From the NCBI RefSeq assembly GCF_963678635.1, contig NC_087064.1, positions 13,675,599-13,739,598 on the forward strand: 64,000 nt of DNA, given 5' to 3'. Positions 9,391-20,566 of this stretch are shown piece by piece. The DNA is from Symsagittifera roscoffensis. Lineage: Eukaryota > Xenacoelomorpha > Acoela > Convolutidae. The notes beneath the pieces are model-generated. The model had not been told where the DNA came from. It did no database searches and worked only from the letters and a program-made list of their open reading frames with translations. Both the position numbers and the translations under genes were made by a program. Position 1 is the stretch's first letter. Each line of letters begins with the position of its first letter.

Positions 9391-9984
9391 TGTAACAGTC
9401 GCCTACTTAAATCACATATGAGGTTAAGAAAAATAGGCCCTATAACCATTAGCTCAAGAGTCAGGGACAATTTTTCTTGTGTTTTTCTACCTCATGCAGT
9501 CGTTCACTTGCGACATGGCACTTCAAATCGTGTTACAGCTCAAAGGCTACTGCCAAACCCCGTACTCTAGAAATAAGAACTCCCCCATGGTCAGGTCTCT
9601 AAATACCTAAAACACGCAAACGCCAATAAAAACAGGGTCGGAAAATTGAGTATGCCATTAGTTTTTACAGTGGAACTTTTAAATTGGACAGTGGAATTTT
9701 GATCCATTTCAGATGGATCAACTTAAAAAAAAATGCCTTAACTCAACATAATCACATAAAATGCACTCAAAAATTTTGAATTGTGTACTCAGATACCGAC
9801 TCGACTTCTAGAATTAGGTAAATAATAATCGTATAGCAACTCTAGAACTAATTTAAGGTAATCAAGTTTAATTCAAGAAGTTTTGAAGAAGTAAGTTTTA
9901 ACTCAAGTGTCACTCTGGTCCAGTCAATCGTTCTTCTTTATTTCTCTTCCTGAACTCTTGAGTTTCTGTCAGGAACAAGACAGC
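9391..9984 (-). repeat. R2: 5' LTR-like repeat of element 1
   Basis: Reverse-complement copy of R1. Reading on the minus strand it runs from about TGTCTTGTTC (9983-9974) to TGTTACA (9397-9391). It carries the conserved stem-loop (9699-9721) and is followed by the candidate primer-binding site and gag leader, so it is placed as a 5' LTR. A duplicated ACAGTGGAA tract near 9675-9697 is specific to this copy. The exact 5' end is uncertain, because weaker similarity to R4 continues upstream. Confidence 0.7.
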
Positions 9985-10130
9985 TTTACTCGTGTTCACA
10001 TGTTCACAGGTTCATGGGTTAATTTATGATCTGGGGGCCTCACAGGCCTCTGTCGACCAGCCCTTTCTTGGACGTCCATTTCGTCATTCCATAAACAATG
10101 CGTCTTTTATTTCAGACGCCCAAAATTTGC

Positions 10131-10660
10131 CTAGTCTTGTTTGAAAACGTGTACACTGTCGCTTGATATTACTGTTTCGGGTAACGAGTTCCAGTCGTTG
10201 ATGGCTGCAACTGTAAAGAAAATTTGTCTAGCAGTAGTTTTGGTCTTCTTGGTCACAATCTTGGAAGGGTTTCTTCGTGTGTCTCTTTCGTTGTTTGTAA
10301 TGAACATTTCAGTCGCTGCTGTATTGTATAGGCCGTTCAGAATTTTGAATACTTCAATGATTCTACCGCGCTTGCGTCTGTACTCGAGTGTTGGTAGTTT
10401 CAAAATCTGAAGTCGTTTTTGAGTAGCTGTATTTGCGTATACCTGGAATAAATTTCGTTGCGCGTCGCTGAACTTTTTCAATCGTAATTGTGTCTTTTTT
10501 AAGAAATGGATTCCTTGCCTGATTTGAATATTCCAGATGTGTTCTTACTAAGGTTTTTTCCAGGGTCGTTATAGTTTCAGAGGTCAAGTTCACGAAGCTT
10601 TTCCTGATTCTCGCGACTATACTATTTTCCACTTTCGTCTTTTTGGCAATGTGCTCACGG
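10131..10660 (-). pseudogene. LINE C-terminal domain
   Basis: Two overlapping minus-strand frames (10131-10481 and 10363-10632) together give the region after the RT thumb: LVRTHLEYSNQ.RNPFLKKDTI.IEKVQRRATKFI, then TATQKRL..LKLPTLEYRRKRGRIIEVFKILNGL, and finally FF.VAAINDWNSLPE...SDSVHVFKQD. This is the standard end of CR1-like ORF2 proteins. A 1-base shift separates the halves near 10420-10470. The stop at 10131-10133 probably marks the true end. Confidence 0.8.
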
Positions 10661-10679
10661 TATTGTAATTTTGAGTCAA

Positions 10680-12000
10680 CGATAACTCCCAGATCTTTCT
10701 CTGATTCAACTTTGCTTAGTTGTTTTCGGCCATTTAAGGTATAGTTCCGTTCAGACTGTTTCGTTCTTCCCGTTAGGTCTGATTAAACTTCATCAAACTG
10801 CTTCCAGCCCATTTGGAATCTTCATTCAGGTCAAATTTTAGTTTTTCCTCTTGAGTCTCGTCAGTAATTCTTCTGAATATTTTGGCGTCATCTGCGTATA
10901 GAAGGATAAGGGATGTAATTCCATCCGTCATCGAGTTGATGTATAGCAAAAAAAAGTATTGGTCCCAGGACAGATCCTTTCGTTTACCACAACCCGTTGC
11001 CTCCTATCCGTTAAGAATGCTGTGATCCAGTTTAAAGTTTTCTCTTGGATCCCATATTTTGATATTGTGTTCAATAGTTTTTTGTGGGGAACGCTATCAA
11101 AAGCTTTTTGGAAGTCAATGTACACTATGTCTACCTCATAACCCTTGTCGAGTTCCGCAGTCCAGTCGTCGAGCGCTTTTAATAACTGGAGAGTCGCTGA
11201 TCAACCTGGTAAGAAACCATACTGTTTGTCTGATAAGATGTTATTTTGTCTCAAGAAGTCAAAAAGGTGTCTTCTTATCACTTTTTCCGTTATTTTGCAA
11301 CAGATTGATGTGAGGCTAACAGGTCTGTAATTCTTTGGGTCACTTTTTGAGTCTTTTTTTTGTGAATCGCTGTTATATTTGCGCATTTCCAATCTTCCAG
11401 GTATTCCAGGGTATTTCTCCCTTATCCCAGGAGTTTTGCATTAAAGAACAGAGTTTTTCAGCTATTTCATATCGGCATTCGCTCAAAATCTTTGGGTGAA
11501 AAGTGTCAGCTCCCATCGATTTTGTGGTGTCTAACGCTGCTAGTTCATTTAGTATTACCTCTTTAAAGAGATATAAATCATCTGATATTTGCTGCTCTTG
11601 GAGATCCATTAAATCCAAGCTGCCAGGTGTTTCTATGGTGAAAACTGAATTGAAGAAATCAGACAGGGCACTCGTTTTCTCCTTGTCGGTCTTTGCCCAA
11701 TTTAAGTGCAGGTATCTTCTCAGTGGATTTTTTTTTTGTTTACATAGTTCCAAAACTTTTTAGGTTGCTGTTTTATGCTCTTTGATATAACTTCTTCATG
11801 TATTCGAACACAATTCCGTGTCAGTTTCCTGACTTTGTTTCGAACCTTCGAGTATTTTTTATAATTTTCTTGTGTCTTATCTCTCCTGACATCTCTTCAA
11901 ATTTTCTGTTTTTCACGAACTGCATCTCTCATTTCGCGTCTCATCGGCATTTTGTTTCGCTTTATACGAAATTTAATTTTAGGGATGAACTTCTTAACGG
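10680..12000 (-). pseudogene. LINE reverse transcriptase
   Basis: Pieces 11373-11753, 11201-11392 and 10928-11125, plus unlisted short frames. They encode the pre-RT helical segment (NWAKTDKEKTSALSDFFNSVF), the fingers (STKSMGAD.FHPKIL), RT motif 1 (NYRPVSLTSICCKITEKVI), DKQYGF, the palm aspartate in IDFQKAFDSVPH, and YADD at 10884-10897. At least four frame changes separate the pieces. Role by family: target-primed reverse transcription. Inactive here. Confidence 0.8.
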
Positions 12001-12166
12001 CTTAATCAAAAGTGCTTTTGAATTTTTCCCAGTTTTGCTCTAAAATTTGCGATTCTTCATACATTATGTTAGTGTTTAACTCTGATGGAGTTCCAGGTAG
12101 CTCCCTTAGTTGTAATTCAGTCTCTCTCTACATCGCTTTGTTTCCACAGATCAAATTTTGCTTGGA

Positions 12167-13270
12167 TTAGTTTGAGATTTCCCTTACCCAGCGGGGAGAT
12201 GTTTTATATGCTAGTTCCCGGGTTTTGTCGGCTAGCATGAGATCTAGTAGTGATTGTTCGTTGTTTTTGGTCACACGCGTTGGTCTATCAATGTGTTGAT
12301 CGAGATAAGAATGTTTTAGCGCTTCAATGAATTGGTGTTCCTTGCTGTTCTGGTCATGATTCGTGCTGATATATTGCCATTCTATATCTCTGTAATTCAT
12401 GTCTCCTAGTACAGTGTATCTAGAACGGTTGGATCAAATGCTTTTTAAGAAGTTGTTAGGGCTGTAGTTGTTTTCGGGGGTTGATGATGGGCTCCGATAG
12501 GTTGAAGCTATCGCAACTTCTCCCTTTGTTAGCAGTAGATTGTATACTTGCAGTTCCTAAAATCCATAGTCATCGTTTATTTCCATGTCCTTTTGAATAT
12601 AAAACAACATGCCTCTCCCCATCTCGTTCGGATTAATGTTTTTTTTTTTGTTTTAAATTGTAGCAGTCAAGTTTGTACCAAATTGGGTTCCACATGATTA
12701 CAGAATTTTTGAGTTTCGCTTCAGTTAGGGCAATGGTGTGTTGTAACATATTTGCTTGTTGTAGTAGTAGTTGTAGTTCAATGAATTTATCAGGAGTTTG
12801 AATATAAAACAACATGCCTCTCCCCATCTCGTTCGGATTAATGTTTTTTTTTGTTTTAAATTGTAGCAGTCAAGTTTGTACCAAATTGGGTTCCACATGA
12901 TTACAGATCTTTTGAGTTTCGCTTCAGTTAGGGCAATGGTGTGTTGTAACATATTTGCTTGTTGTAGTAGTAGTTGTAGTTCAATGAATTTATCAGGAGT
13001 TAATGTGTCTACATTCCCGAACCAGAGCTCAAAATGTTCTCTGTTTCCGGCGTTGTTCTTGCGAAACTTCTATCTCTTTTTTCTTTACTCTGATGATTTT
13101 GTTTCCTCTGACAATGTGTATGAAGTTCCCGGTTCCCGGCTGTTGAGACTCAATCCTTTCGATGCAAAGCTGATGCGGGATAACCATCTCTTCAAATCGT
13201 TTGGGGCTACTTCTGTTGCGGCTTTCAGGGAGCTGGCTCCGATTATAAACACCCTCAACAGTCAACACTC
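12167..13270 (-). pseudogene. LINE endonuclease region and upstream remnant
   Basis: 12167-12400 carries MNYRDIEW, equivalent to the GD.N..DI.W metal-binding motif of AP-type endonucleases, followed by HIDRPTR.....LLDL(M/V)L. 12633-12952 carries IALTEAKL (the ITE(T/A).L active-site motif) and RWGEACCF/GRGMLFYI (the RGGG.LLYV-like motif), in a part that is tandemly duplicated. 13029-13268 is an open 79-codon basic stretch that may be the ORF N-terminus; its identity is unknown. Confidence 0.6.
12594..13000. repeat. 205 bp tandem duplication inside the LINE
   Basis: 12595-12799 and 12800-13000 are nearly identical. Differences include the length of the poly-T run, and AATTTTTGAG versus GATCTTTTGAG. 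The duplication makes the endonuclease motif appear twice. Short TT(TGAAT)-type homology at the junction suggests replication slippage or end joining. It occurred after the LINE inserted or during its integration. Confidence 0.85.
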
Positions 13271-13557
13271 TTCACCAACGAGGCTAGAGCCGTGGGACTT
13301 GTTAATAATGTTTTTCGTGCCGGTCCTCTAGCTCAATTTATATGAAATTACACGGTATGTGAATTTGAAATGAACAAATCTATTTTAAAAGTTTATCACA
13401 ACAATTAGGCTAATTAATCCGTTAAAAAAGCAAATAGCAATTTTACTCTCGTATTTTTCTTGCGACTTTCCCGTCATTCAACTCGAATCTTCTGTTCTAA
13501 TTCATTTGATTTTTTAGTTTTTGCGAGAAACTTGAGCATGACAGGCTCAATTCGAAA

Positions 13558-16500
13558 TTTTAAAAAGTACTTTTGTCGCAAAAATCCAGCCTAAACGTCT
13601 AATTCAAGCTCAAACTTCCAGACATGGCTGACTGGCACAAACCTAGCTTTATTTTCCGTCGGTATGTACTTCCGGGTGAACGTTACAAAAAGGCAACCAT
13701 TTGAAAGCTGCCACCGAGCAGTTATCTGAACCAAAAATGGTGTGCGTACAACTTAGCTAGAAAAAAAACAGGTCTATCATAAGTTGTCATGTTTCCAGTA
13801 ATGAGAGAAAATCGACTCGAGAAGAGTATTGGACCCAAGCCTACCAAGAAATTCGTATTTAGCGACAGTTTCCATGTGCAGTTATAATAAGAAGATCGAA
13901 AGTATCATAGTGACCGAGGTTCGATTTCATCACTTCCAGTCAAACCCATCGGAGTTTTCTAGATAAGGAAAAGATAATGATAAAAAAGGAGATGATAAGT
14001 GTTGATTTGTTTAAACTCAAACTCGATACGTGTTACTTTTGTTCAATAAGATCACGCAACTCGAAACGAGAAAATAAATTTTAAACTATATTGTGATACA
14101 AATGACAAATTTTGTCGAAAATTATTTTGTCATATGTTGTACCGAGTACTTAAGCCACAGGAATCTGTTTTGCTTGGGAGATTCCCTGCTTAAGAAAACT
14201 ACATGCCCTGGGTTCCTCGGTACACGTGCACAAGTTCTTACCAAGCTTATTCAGAAAAGTCTCAGTGCAAGGTCAAGAGGCACGCTGAACTTCAAAAGGT
14301 ATTGGTTGAAAAATATATCCATCAAAAAAGATCTATAGTTGTCATTCGACCAGAATGGACAATCTATCATTCATGGACCAGAATGTAACATTCGACCAGA
14401 ATGGACAAAACGCATTTTCGTATTCGAATTTTTATCGGAACATCTGACCGAGAGAACTGTTGGTTTTGATAGATTAATGACGCTAATTGAACGATCAGAC
14501 GAATCGGGAAGGGTTAGTTTTGACTAACATGCTAATTTTTAAAAATTCGATTTGGACATGAACGACACGTAACCTTTTTATATTTCGCACCAACTGAAAC
14601 TGCGAAATCAGATCGAGAGAATTCTCAGTGGAAAACAACAACAACGGAAGTCATGTTAAACTGATCGAGATTGAAGAAAGAATAGGATTGTCAGAAACCA
14701 CTCCGAGTTGTAACAATTGTGCCTCTACAATCATTACAAAGCAATTCACAAAAACCAGGACGGGTGTTGGGACGACGTGTCCAGCCTTCGGGAAAGAAAT
14801 AAGGACGTTATTTCTCCGTATTCCAGAATCCGGAAGGGTCTCGGCAGATAACTTAAACATTAATTCAATAAACTTTTCGCTTCCTGGAGATGTTCTGAAT
14901 TGAATTGATAACATCCAAAATCGTTTTCAGAAAATGAGAAGCTAGGAGTTGAGAGAAAGGGTTGATACATCTTCGATGGAGAGGATGTTTTTATCTACTG
15001 AACAAAAACAAAAGCAATATAAGAAATATGTAGTAGCCCTGTTTTAAGGAGTGACCTCGTGGTCTGGGATACTGAGACCCAGCCATGAGCTCACAATTTT
15101 GCATATAATTAAGTTATTTAGAGCGTTCTGATTGAAAGCGGAAACAGTAACATTTTTTGTCGACCCGATGTTAGAAAGACCACCAAAAGAACTGGCTTTG
15201 GCAGAGACGGTGAAAAGCATGTAGAGCTGTGTTTGGAAGTCGTTTTAGAGCCTAGCTTTATTTTCCGTCGATATGTACTTCCGGGCGAATGTTACATAGA
15301 TGTTTTATGGCGCTCCTGGTTGTTATTATTTTTAAAAATCATGACCGGCAGAACCGTTAACGAGCATTCCGCGCCGAGCGGATGCTCAAAACAAGGCCCT
15401 AACCACCGGCGCGCAAGGTTAGTTTGGAACGCGGAAGCCTTCCGGATTCCCGTGAATACTTTTTTAACCTAGTTAAGACCGAAAATTCACGAACCAGGAA
15501 GGTTGGGGGAATTCGCGGTCCCGTCATTTCCTGAGTGGTACGTGACCGAAAACACTTAAAGACATACATAAAATCAAACAAAAAGTAGTATAGTACCTAA
15601 AAAAAACAAAAAGCAAATAAAAAACCAAAAACAGAAAAAAAGTATAAAATCAGAAGAAATCATCACCCCAGACGAGATGTGATCAGAACCTCCCGTTTGT
15701 TGTTGTTAGGTATACTGTTGCTACAGGCATTTATATCAGTCAGGATCGTTACGATCAAATTGTGGCCCGTTTGTGGTGCTTGTATTCTAGGGTTATTTGA
15801 GTGTTTAAGCACGTTAATTCTAATTTGCGCTCAATCCGGAAGGGTCTCGGGATTAGAGAAGAAGACTGATCCGGCAAGCAGTGCAAGGAGCGACAAGAAG
15901 GGGCTCAAGGACAACAAAAGTTGACTGTTGGGTATCGTTAACAAGTTTTGTATCCCTTTTGGTACAAAAAGCAGGATATTAATCTGTGGGGGACTCGACA
16001 GTCACTGCACTGTAGTGACCCTTCTCCGAATTGTGAATTTCCGTGTTAACCACTTTAATTCGGGTATTGAACACTGGGAGGGGTATAATATTACTAGTAT
16101 TATGATTTATACAGCTTATATTAACACTCCTATACCGTTTTTCAGTGAAAAACACAGCAAGCAGACCGGTTTTTACGGTCAAAATAGCGATATTTTGATC
16201 CCCCCACAAATCGTGATTTTTGAGATATCAATATTTTTTGAAAAGGGAAAAAGCGTAAAATTAGTGAGTTAAATTACTTGTTCAATATGAAGAATCGGTT
16301 GAGTTTACTTTAGAAATGGTTGGAACTAATTGGGTGCAAAAAACCGAATTTTCTTGATTTTTGAAAAAACGATACGCTACAAAATACGAATCTTTTTGAA
16401 GTTTTTAAGTTAGAACAGAAAAAATTGATGTTCGGACAACTTTAGCTAGTGATTTGACAGGTTTCAAAACTCGTTTGCCGATAACCTACCGGGTTACAGT

Positions 16501-17300
16501 GAAATCTAACCTAACGTGTTTGATTTAGTGGATTCATCAATCCGGAAGGGTCCAAATAGCATTGTTTTTGGCAAATTTTTTTCAGCTGGAACGTTTTAGA
16601 TCGGTTTTTTTTGCAAAAAACTAGAAGAATATAGGCCTTTTGAGCTGGGATCAGTAATTTTAGGTCAAACAGATAAGAATTACGAAACAAATTAGGCGGA
16701 AGCTATAAGAGAGGAAATTTTTTGACTTTAGAAAAGAGATGTTTTGGTTAATAACTTTGGAACTACTGGACAAAACCAGTTGATCTTGGTACCATTAGAT
16801 CACAAACGAGGTGAGCTTGTTCAAAAAACTTTCAATCATTCGAAAAAACAGCGTAAAATTTTTTTAAGAATATTTTTAGCAAAATTACCAGTTTTTGAAG
16901 GTAGACTCTTCACGTTTTGTAAAAAAATTTTGGAAAGCCCTTATACCCCTACCAAAGGGTAGTAACGGTTAAATAAGGCAATTGTACGCTTTTTTTGACA
17001 AAAAAGGGAGGGCTAGGGAACCCAGAAAACCATGGTCGAGTCGAAACTAGGCTAGTTAGAAGAACCTTCACAGTTGTGTAGAATAGATTAATATAGAGGT
17101 GTCATGTTTGTGTCAAAACTTAAGTAGACAAAAGAAAAGTAAATAGTTAAAGGTATTAGGTTATTAGGAGTCAGGCTAGGAACCAGTGAATGCTCTAGTA
17201 ACTTGCCTTTTATAGAAGAGCATAGTATAACAAAACAGGCCAAAACCCGGATATTCACGACACTAAGTCTAAATTGAGCAAGATTTTATCACTGCTTTGT
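13558..17300 (+). other. LTR-like and leader region of unit A (no gene)
   Basis: 3.7 kb without a supportable gene. A 46 bp sequence ending in GTTACA occurs twice (13642-13687 and 15251-15296), the second followed by a primer-binding-like site. The motif ATCCGGAAGGGTC recurs (about 14827, 15834, 16543). The strip 15540-15650 is A-rich. Small open stretches (for example 15679-15924 and 14628-14903) accumulate mostly amino-acid-changing differences between A and B, so they look non-coding. Confidence 0.6.
15308..15325 (+). promoter_or_regulatory. Candidate primer-binding site, unit A
   Basis: TGGCGCTCCTGGTTGTTA, 11 nt after a GTTACA end at 15296. It shares TGGCGCTCCTGG with the family II site at 9362-9379. 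The same spacing in both families supports the call. The matching tRNA was not identified. Confidence 0.45.
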
Positions 17301-17301
17301 G

Positions 17302-19489
17302 AGAAACACAGGGCTGTGTAACCCACCTGCGGATCCAGAAGTGGATCATGAAGAGACGTCGAGGCAGAGAATCAATACCCGAGTCTCGACCAGCACCAAG
17401 CTACCTGGAACCGATAGGGTGACACCGCCACTTGTGACGCCATTGGTGGACAACGGAGCATCAATCGAAGAAGCCTGACCAACATAGTGGGCAGCATAGG
17501 AGAACATAATGAACAGATGTCCTTAAGAATGAGTGAACTAGAAAGGGCAGTCCACGTCGAAGTTAGCAGAAGCGAAAAAAGCTTGAACGGATGAACACTT
17601 GGCCATGAACTTGTCGTGAATGACGAGGGAAGCTGAGCAGAGAGAGTTACGTTTGAGAGATGACATGGAGAAGTTAACAATTCAACAAGATCAGACTCTT
17701 GGGACTCTTGACTCGAAGATAGACGCGGTGATGGAGAGGCGAACTCAGGCTATCAAGGATAGGTTGGACAGGCTACTAGGAAGCAGCAGTGGATATAAGA
17801 ATCGTGAGACAAACTCAGGAGAGCCCGGCAGCGAGCCGAGAGTAAACTTTAATGAACAACCCAAAAAAAGAAGGACATATGGATCCACTAGAGGAAGGGG
17901 CAGTTCATCCAGCTATGCCGCAGGGGTCAATAGGCCATGGGGCCCAATCATCAGATGAATTTCGAATTGCAACAGATCGACCTCAAGTGAACGACCGACG
18001 CAAGACAAACATACGACTGCGATATGTGATTCCAGGAACTGAAGTCATGCGAATCAAGGAAGAATTTATATCAGCGATTCGGATAGGAGGCAGAATCCAG
18101 AGCCTGATGCTCAAGCAAAATCAGGGCAATGATGCTCAAGCAGGGCATTCAAGGGACGTGAAATCAATGGCCACAGCCTTTGAATCTCTGAACAGGTCTT
18201 TGGAAACATTCCTAACGAGGTTACCTAGAACCAATGAACGCCGTGAAAAGTCCAGAAGGGTTCTTAAGAAACCAAGATGGTATAAAGATGAATCTGATGG
18301 CTGTTTTGACAGCTGGATATAGGTAATAAAACTGACTTTTGAATAGGAGGACTTGACAGAAAGACAACAATGCAGTGCTCTCACCACTAACCTGGAAGGG
18401 ACAGCCCTAAACTGCGTGATGATGCGCTTCGAGAAACGGAGGCAACGTGAAGACGAGACAATATACAGGTTTCTAGACAATTTGGAGATGCTTAGATGGC
18501 GTAGCTAACCAGATGAGTCGAACAGAAGGATGAAACTGGCAGTAGCCTCAAAATTCATCGACGGTGTTAAGAATGATGAGCTTCGAACGGGGTTAGCGAC
18601 ACATTACACGCCACTTTCAACCATTGCGCCAACACCAGAGGAGTTGAGACTCAAGTCAAAAGAATATTTTTTACTGAAGCCTCCATCGAGATCTGGACAT
18701 TACAAAAACAATTATGGCTATTGTAACAACGGACCAGCAAACCAAGGTAACAACTGGTACAAACCAAGGGACGATATGGACAAGAGACGCTCTTGTGCAA
18801 ATTGCAGTTCGACGGAACATCATGTGTCAGCATCCCAACCTACAAACAGGGCATGAAAGCAAAAGGCTTTAATCTCGAGGATGAAGATGCGTCAGAGGTC
18901 GATCATGAAGATTTCATGAGAGAAGTTTTTGCGAAATTCGGCCCAAGGTGTTTCTTTTGTAACTTGGAAGGTCATTTTAAATCGGATTGTCCACAATTTT
19001 GGGATGCTGTAGCAGACATCAAGCATCCAAGGTATGAGGAAGCTTTATCGGGTGTGAAAGCCAGCAAGGCTCGCCTGTTGAGTGAAGCGGAGGCACGTAA
19101 AAAGGAAAAACCGAAAGAGTTGGCAACGAAAAAGATGCAGGCAGTAATGGAAGGGACGTGAACCGGAAGCGGTGACTGTGGCGAATGACTTGAAGATCGA
19201 CTATAGGGCAGCCGCGAGAGATGCTTTAAACAAAGTCCAGCAGGAGTTGGTGAGGAAGGAGATCGAACAAAAGGTGAAGCTCGAACTAGAGAATGAGAAA
19301 ATTAAGGAAAGGCTAAACGCCCTCGAGGCATCAGAAGTCAAAGAAACGAAAGCACCAAGCAATTTGAGCATAAAACTAAAGGTGATCTCTCGGCAGACGT
19401 TCGGCATGGCGCCACAAGGAAGCAGTATACAGTCAATAATATCAGTTGCGGGGCATCAGGTGATCAGGAACCTAAGTGAACCCTTATAG
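17302..19489 (+). pseudogene. gag: gag of unit A, in pieces
   Basis: Frames 17620-17958, 17852-18322, 18530-18856, 18793-19161 and 19172-19489. Order seen: TREAEQRELRLRDDME coiled coil; KKPRWYKDESDGCFDSW; a capsid segment with MMRFEKRRQRED and ASKFIDGVKNDELRT; zinc knuckle 1 (CANCSSTEHHV, shifted before its last ligand); zinc knuckle 2 (CFFCNLEGHFKSDCPQFW, intact CCHC near 18950-18995); a charged helical segment to the protease. About 40 codons of capsid are missing near 18412. This is the only unit that keeps the gag centre, because B and C have deleted it. Confidence 0.75.
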
Positions 19490-20566
19490 TTCAATGGAGA
19501 TGCATTTAGATACATATGCAGATTATCTGAGACAGGTAGAGCCACGCGATGAGTCGAGGCCTGTGCGAGCGTTGTTGACAACGGTTGGCCCTCGAACAAA
19601 GAAACTCCACGGGCGCTTCGTGGAAGTCTATGGACCGTATCAAATGATGTTGAACGTTGACGGGATAAGTATCTACACTAGGAACTACGTCACAACAGAT
19701 AGTGACCAAATGAGGCAGAACTAATTGGTGGGTCAGGAAGAACTTAAGGTCCGTAGAATTGGCCATGATGCCATGATGGAGCAATATGCAGCACACATAG
19801 GGTACGAAGCAGATGTGACTGCACATCTGCTAGACACCAATGGGAAGAAAATTGCAGTAACAGGACTACTAGATACAGGAGAAAATGTAAGCGTGATGCC
19901 AATAAAGACTTGGGAAAGATCGGGCTTCACGAGGGAAGATCTAATTACAACGAACCTCAGATTGGCGGCCGCCAACCGCGGAGCAACCTACGTGGCCGGA
20001 AGGACACCAATAACGGTCCTTCACATGGGAGAACGTGATCTTTGGATGAGGTTCCTGGTGTTCGCGAATTTAGATGACTCAGACCAATTCATCCTGGGCC
20101 GTGACTTTGTCTGGAGCTTCGATGTGATGATTGACTTGAACAACGGCCTAATAAGGATTAGAAACCCGGACCGGAAGTATGTTAAGAAACCAATCAATAG
20201 AATATTAGCAGATGAAAACAAGGTACCAGTTTGTTTAGATAGAAAGGTAAAACTACAGCCGGGACAAGCTGTATTAGCAATTTTTAGGATGAGAACTTTA
20301 AATTTGTTAAGTGATAGTAAACAGGTTTGTTTGGTACCCAACCCAAATAGTCAAAGCTCGGTGATTTTAGGCCGGAGCTTTTCAGTAACACGAAACGGGC
20401 TGTGTGCCAGTGTGTTGTTGAACACACTGGACACCACGGTTACGATCCAGCGTGGAAAGAAACTTGGTTACGCTTTGCCGATGAAAACCGACTATGAGGA
20501 GACACAAAACTTGAACAGATATAGTGTGAAAGACTGCCCGCATCATGCTGATAAGCATAAAATTTC
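19476..20566 (+). pseudogene. pol: Protease of unit A, one stop and truncated
   Basis: An N-terminal segment with LDTYADYLRQVEPR and YGPYQMMLN.DGISIYTRNY is interrupted by an in-frame TAA at 19722-19724. The same position is a sense codon in B and C. The domain then reads GLLDTGENVSVMPIKTW (active-site DTG) and DQFILGRDFVW (second hallmark). It ends in IQRGKKLGYALPMKTDYEE and is cut at 20566 by the start of unit B; the last codons to the stop near 20600 are from B's leader. A single change separates it from the open frame of B. Confidence 0.8.

Larger units (their letters stand above)
636..9984 (-). mobile_element. Family II Ty3/gypsy-type element 1, decayed and internally deleted
   Basis: Read on the minus strand, the order is LTR-like R2, primer-binding-like site, leader with minisatellite traces, gag, protease, RT-RNase H, RNase H-integrase linker, start of integrase, then an abrupt switch at 1364-1371 to the homologue of 56.6-57.3 kb of element 2. 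The gag-pro-RT-RH order with YVDD and an LDTG-type protease site is Ty3/gypsy. Compared with element 2 it lacks about 6.85 kb (the integrase core, macro-like and SGNH-like regions). Every gene has stops or frameshifts except a 516-codon RT frame that survives through compensating changes. It is related to family I units A-C at roughly the level of shared protein motifs. Confidence 0.85.
10020..13330 (-). mobile_element. CR1-type non-LTR retrotransposon (LINE), broken
   Basis: Minus strand. An apurinic-type endonuclease remnant (12167-13000) is followed by reverse transcriptase (10680-12000) and the C-terminal domain (10131-10660). RT motifs in order: DPKNYRPVSLTSICCKITEKVI (about 11290-11350), IDFQKAFDSVPH (about 11080-11125) and LLYADDAKIF near 10880-10905. 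The C-terminal RR(K/R)RG..IEVFKILNGL and FF...AINDWNSLP motifs are typical of CR1/Rex-type elements. The region is broken by many stops and by a 205 bp tandem duplication. It lies between the 5' end of R2 and unit A. The last ~250 bases to 13330 are probably the N-terminal part but are not clearly assignable. Confidence 0.85.
13500..20566 (+). mobile_element. Family I gypsy-type unit A, truncated in protease
   Basis: Leader/LTR-like region 13558-17300, gag 17302-19489, protease 19476-20566. At 20566 the protease frame is cut and the sequence restarts at the homologue of 13560, so A and B form a ~7.0 kb head-to-tail duplication. A and B differ by a few percent plus indels: A has ~320 bp (14679-15001) that B lacks. 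A in turn lacks the 25 bp array, the gag N-terminus (equivalent to 24272-25455) and part of capsid. Confidence 0.8.

Noticed and set aside
1-9984. Polinton/Maverick or DIRS-type element, because of inverted terminal repeats
   Set aside because: No protein-primed DNA polymerase, packaging ATPase or tyrosine recombinase is visible. The interior is standard gypsy gag-pro-RT-RH, and R2 is followed by a primer-binding-like site.
14628-14903. 91-codon ORF unique to unit A
   Set aside because: No homologue, lies in LTR-like leader, contains the CCGGAAGGGTC motif, and is deleted in B and C.
15679-15924. Conserved 81-codon ORF with a hydrophobic N-terminus, present in A, B (22376) and C (31492)
   Set aside because: Nearly all base differences between A and B change the residue (for example Thr/Pro, Cys/Gly, Leu/Ser), which is what neutral non-coding sequence shows; B and C are one recent duplication.
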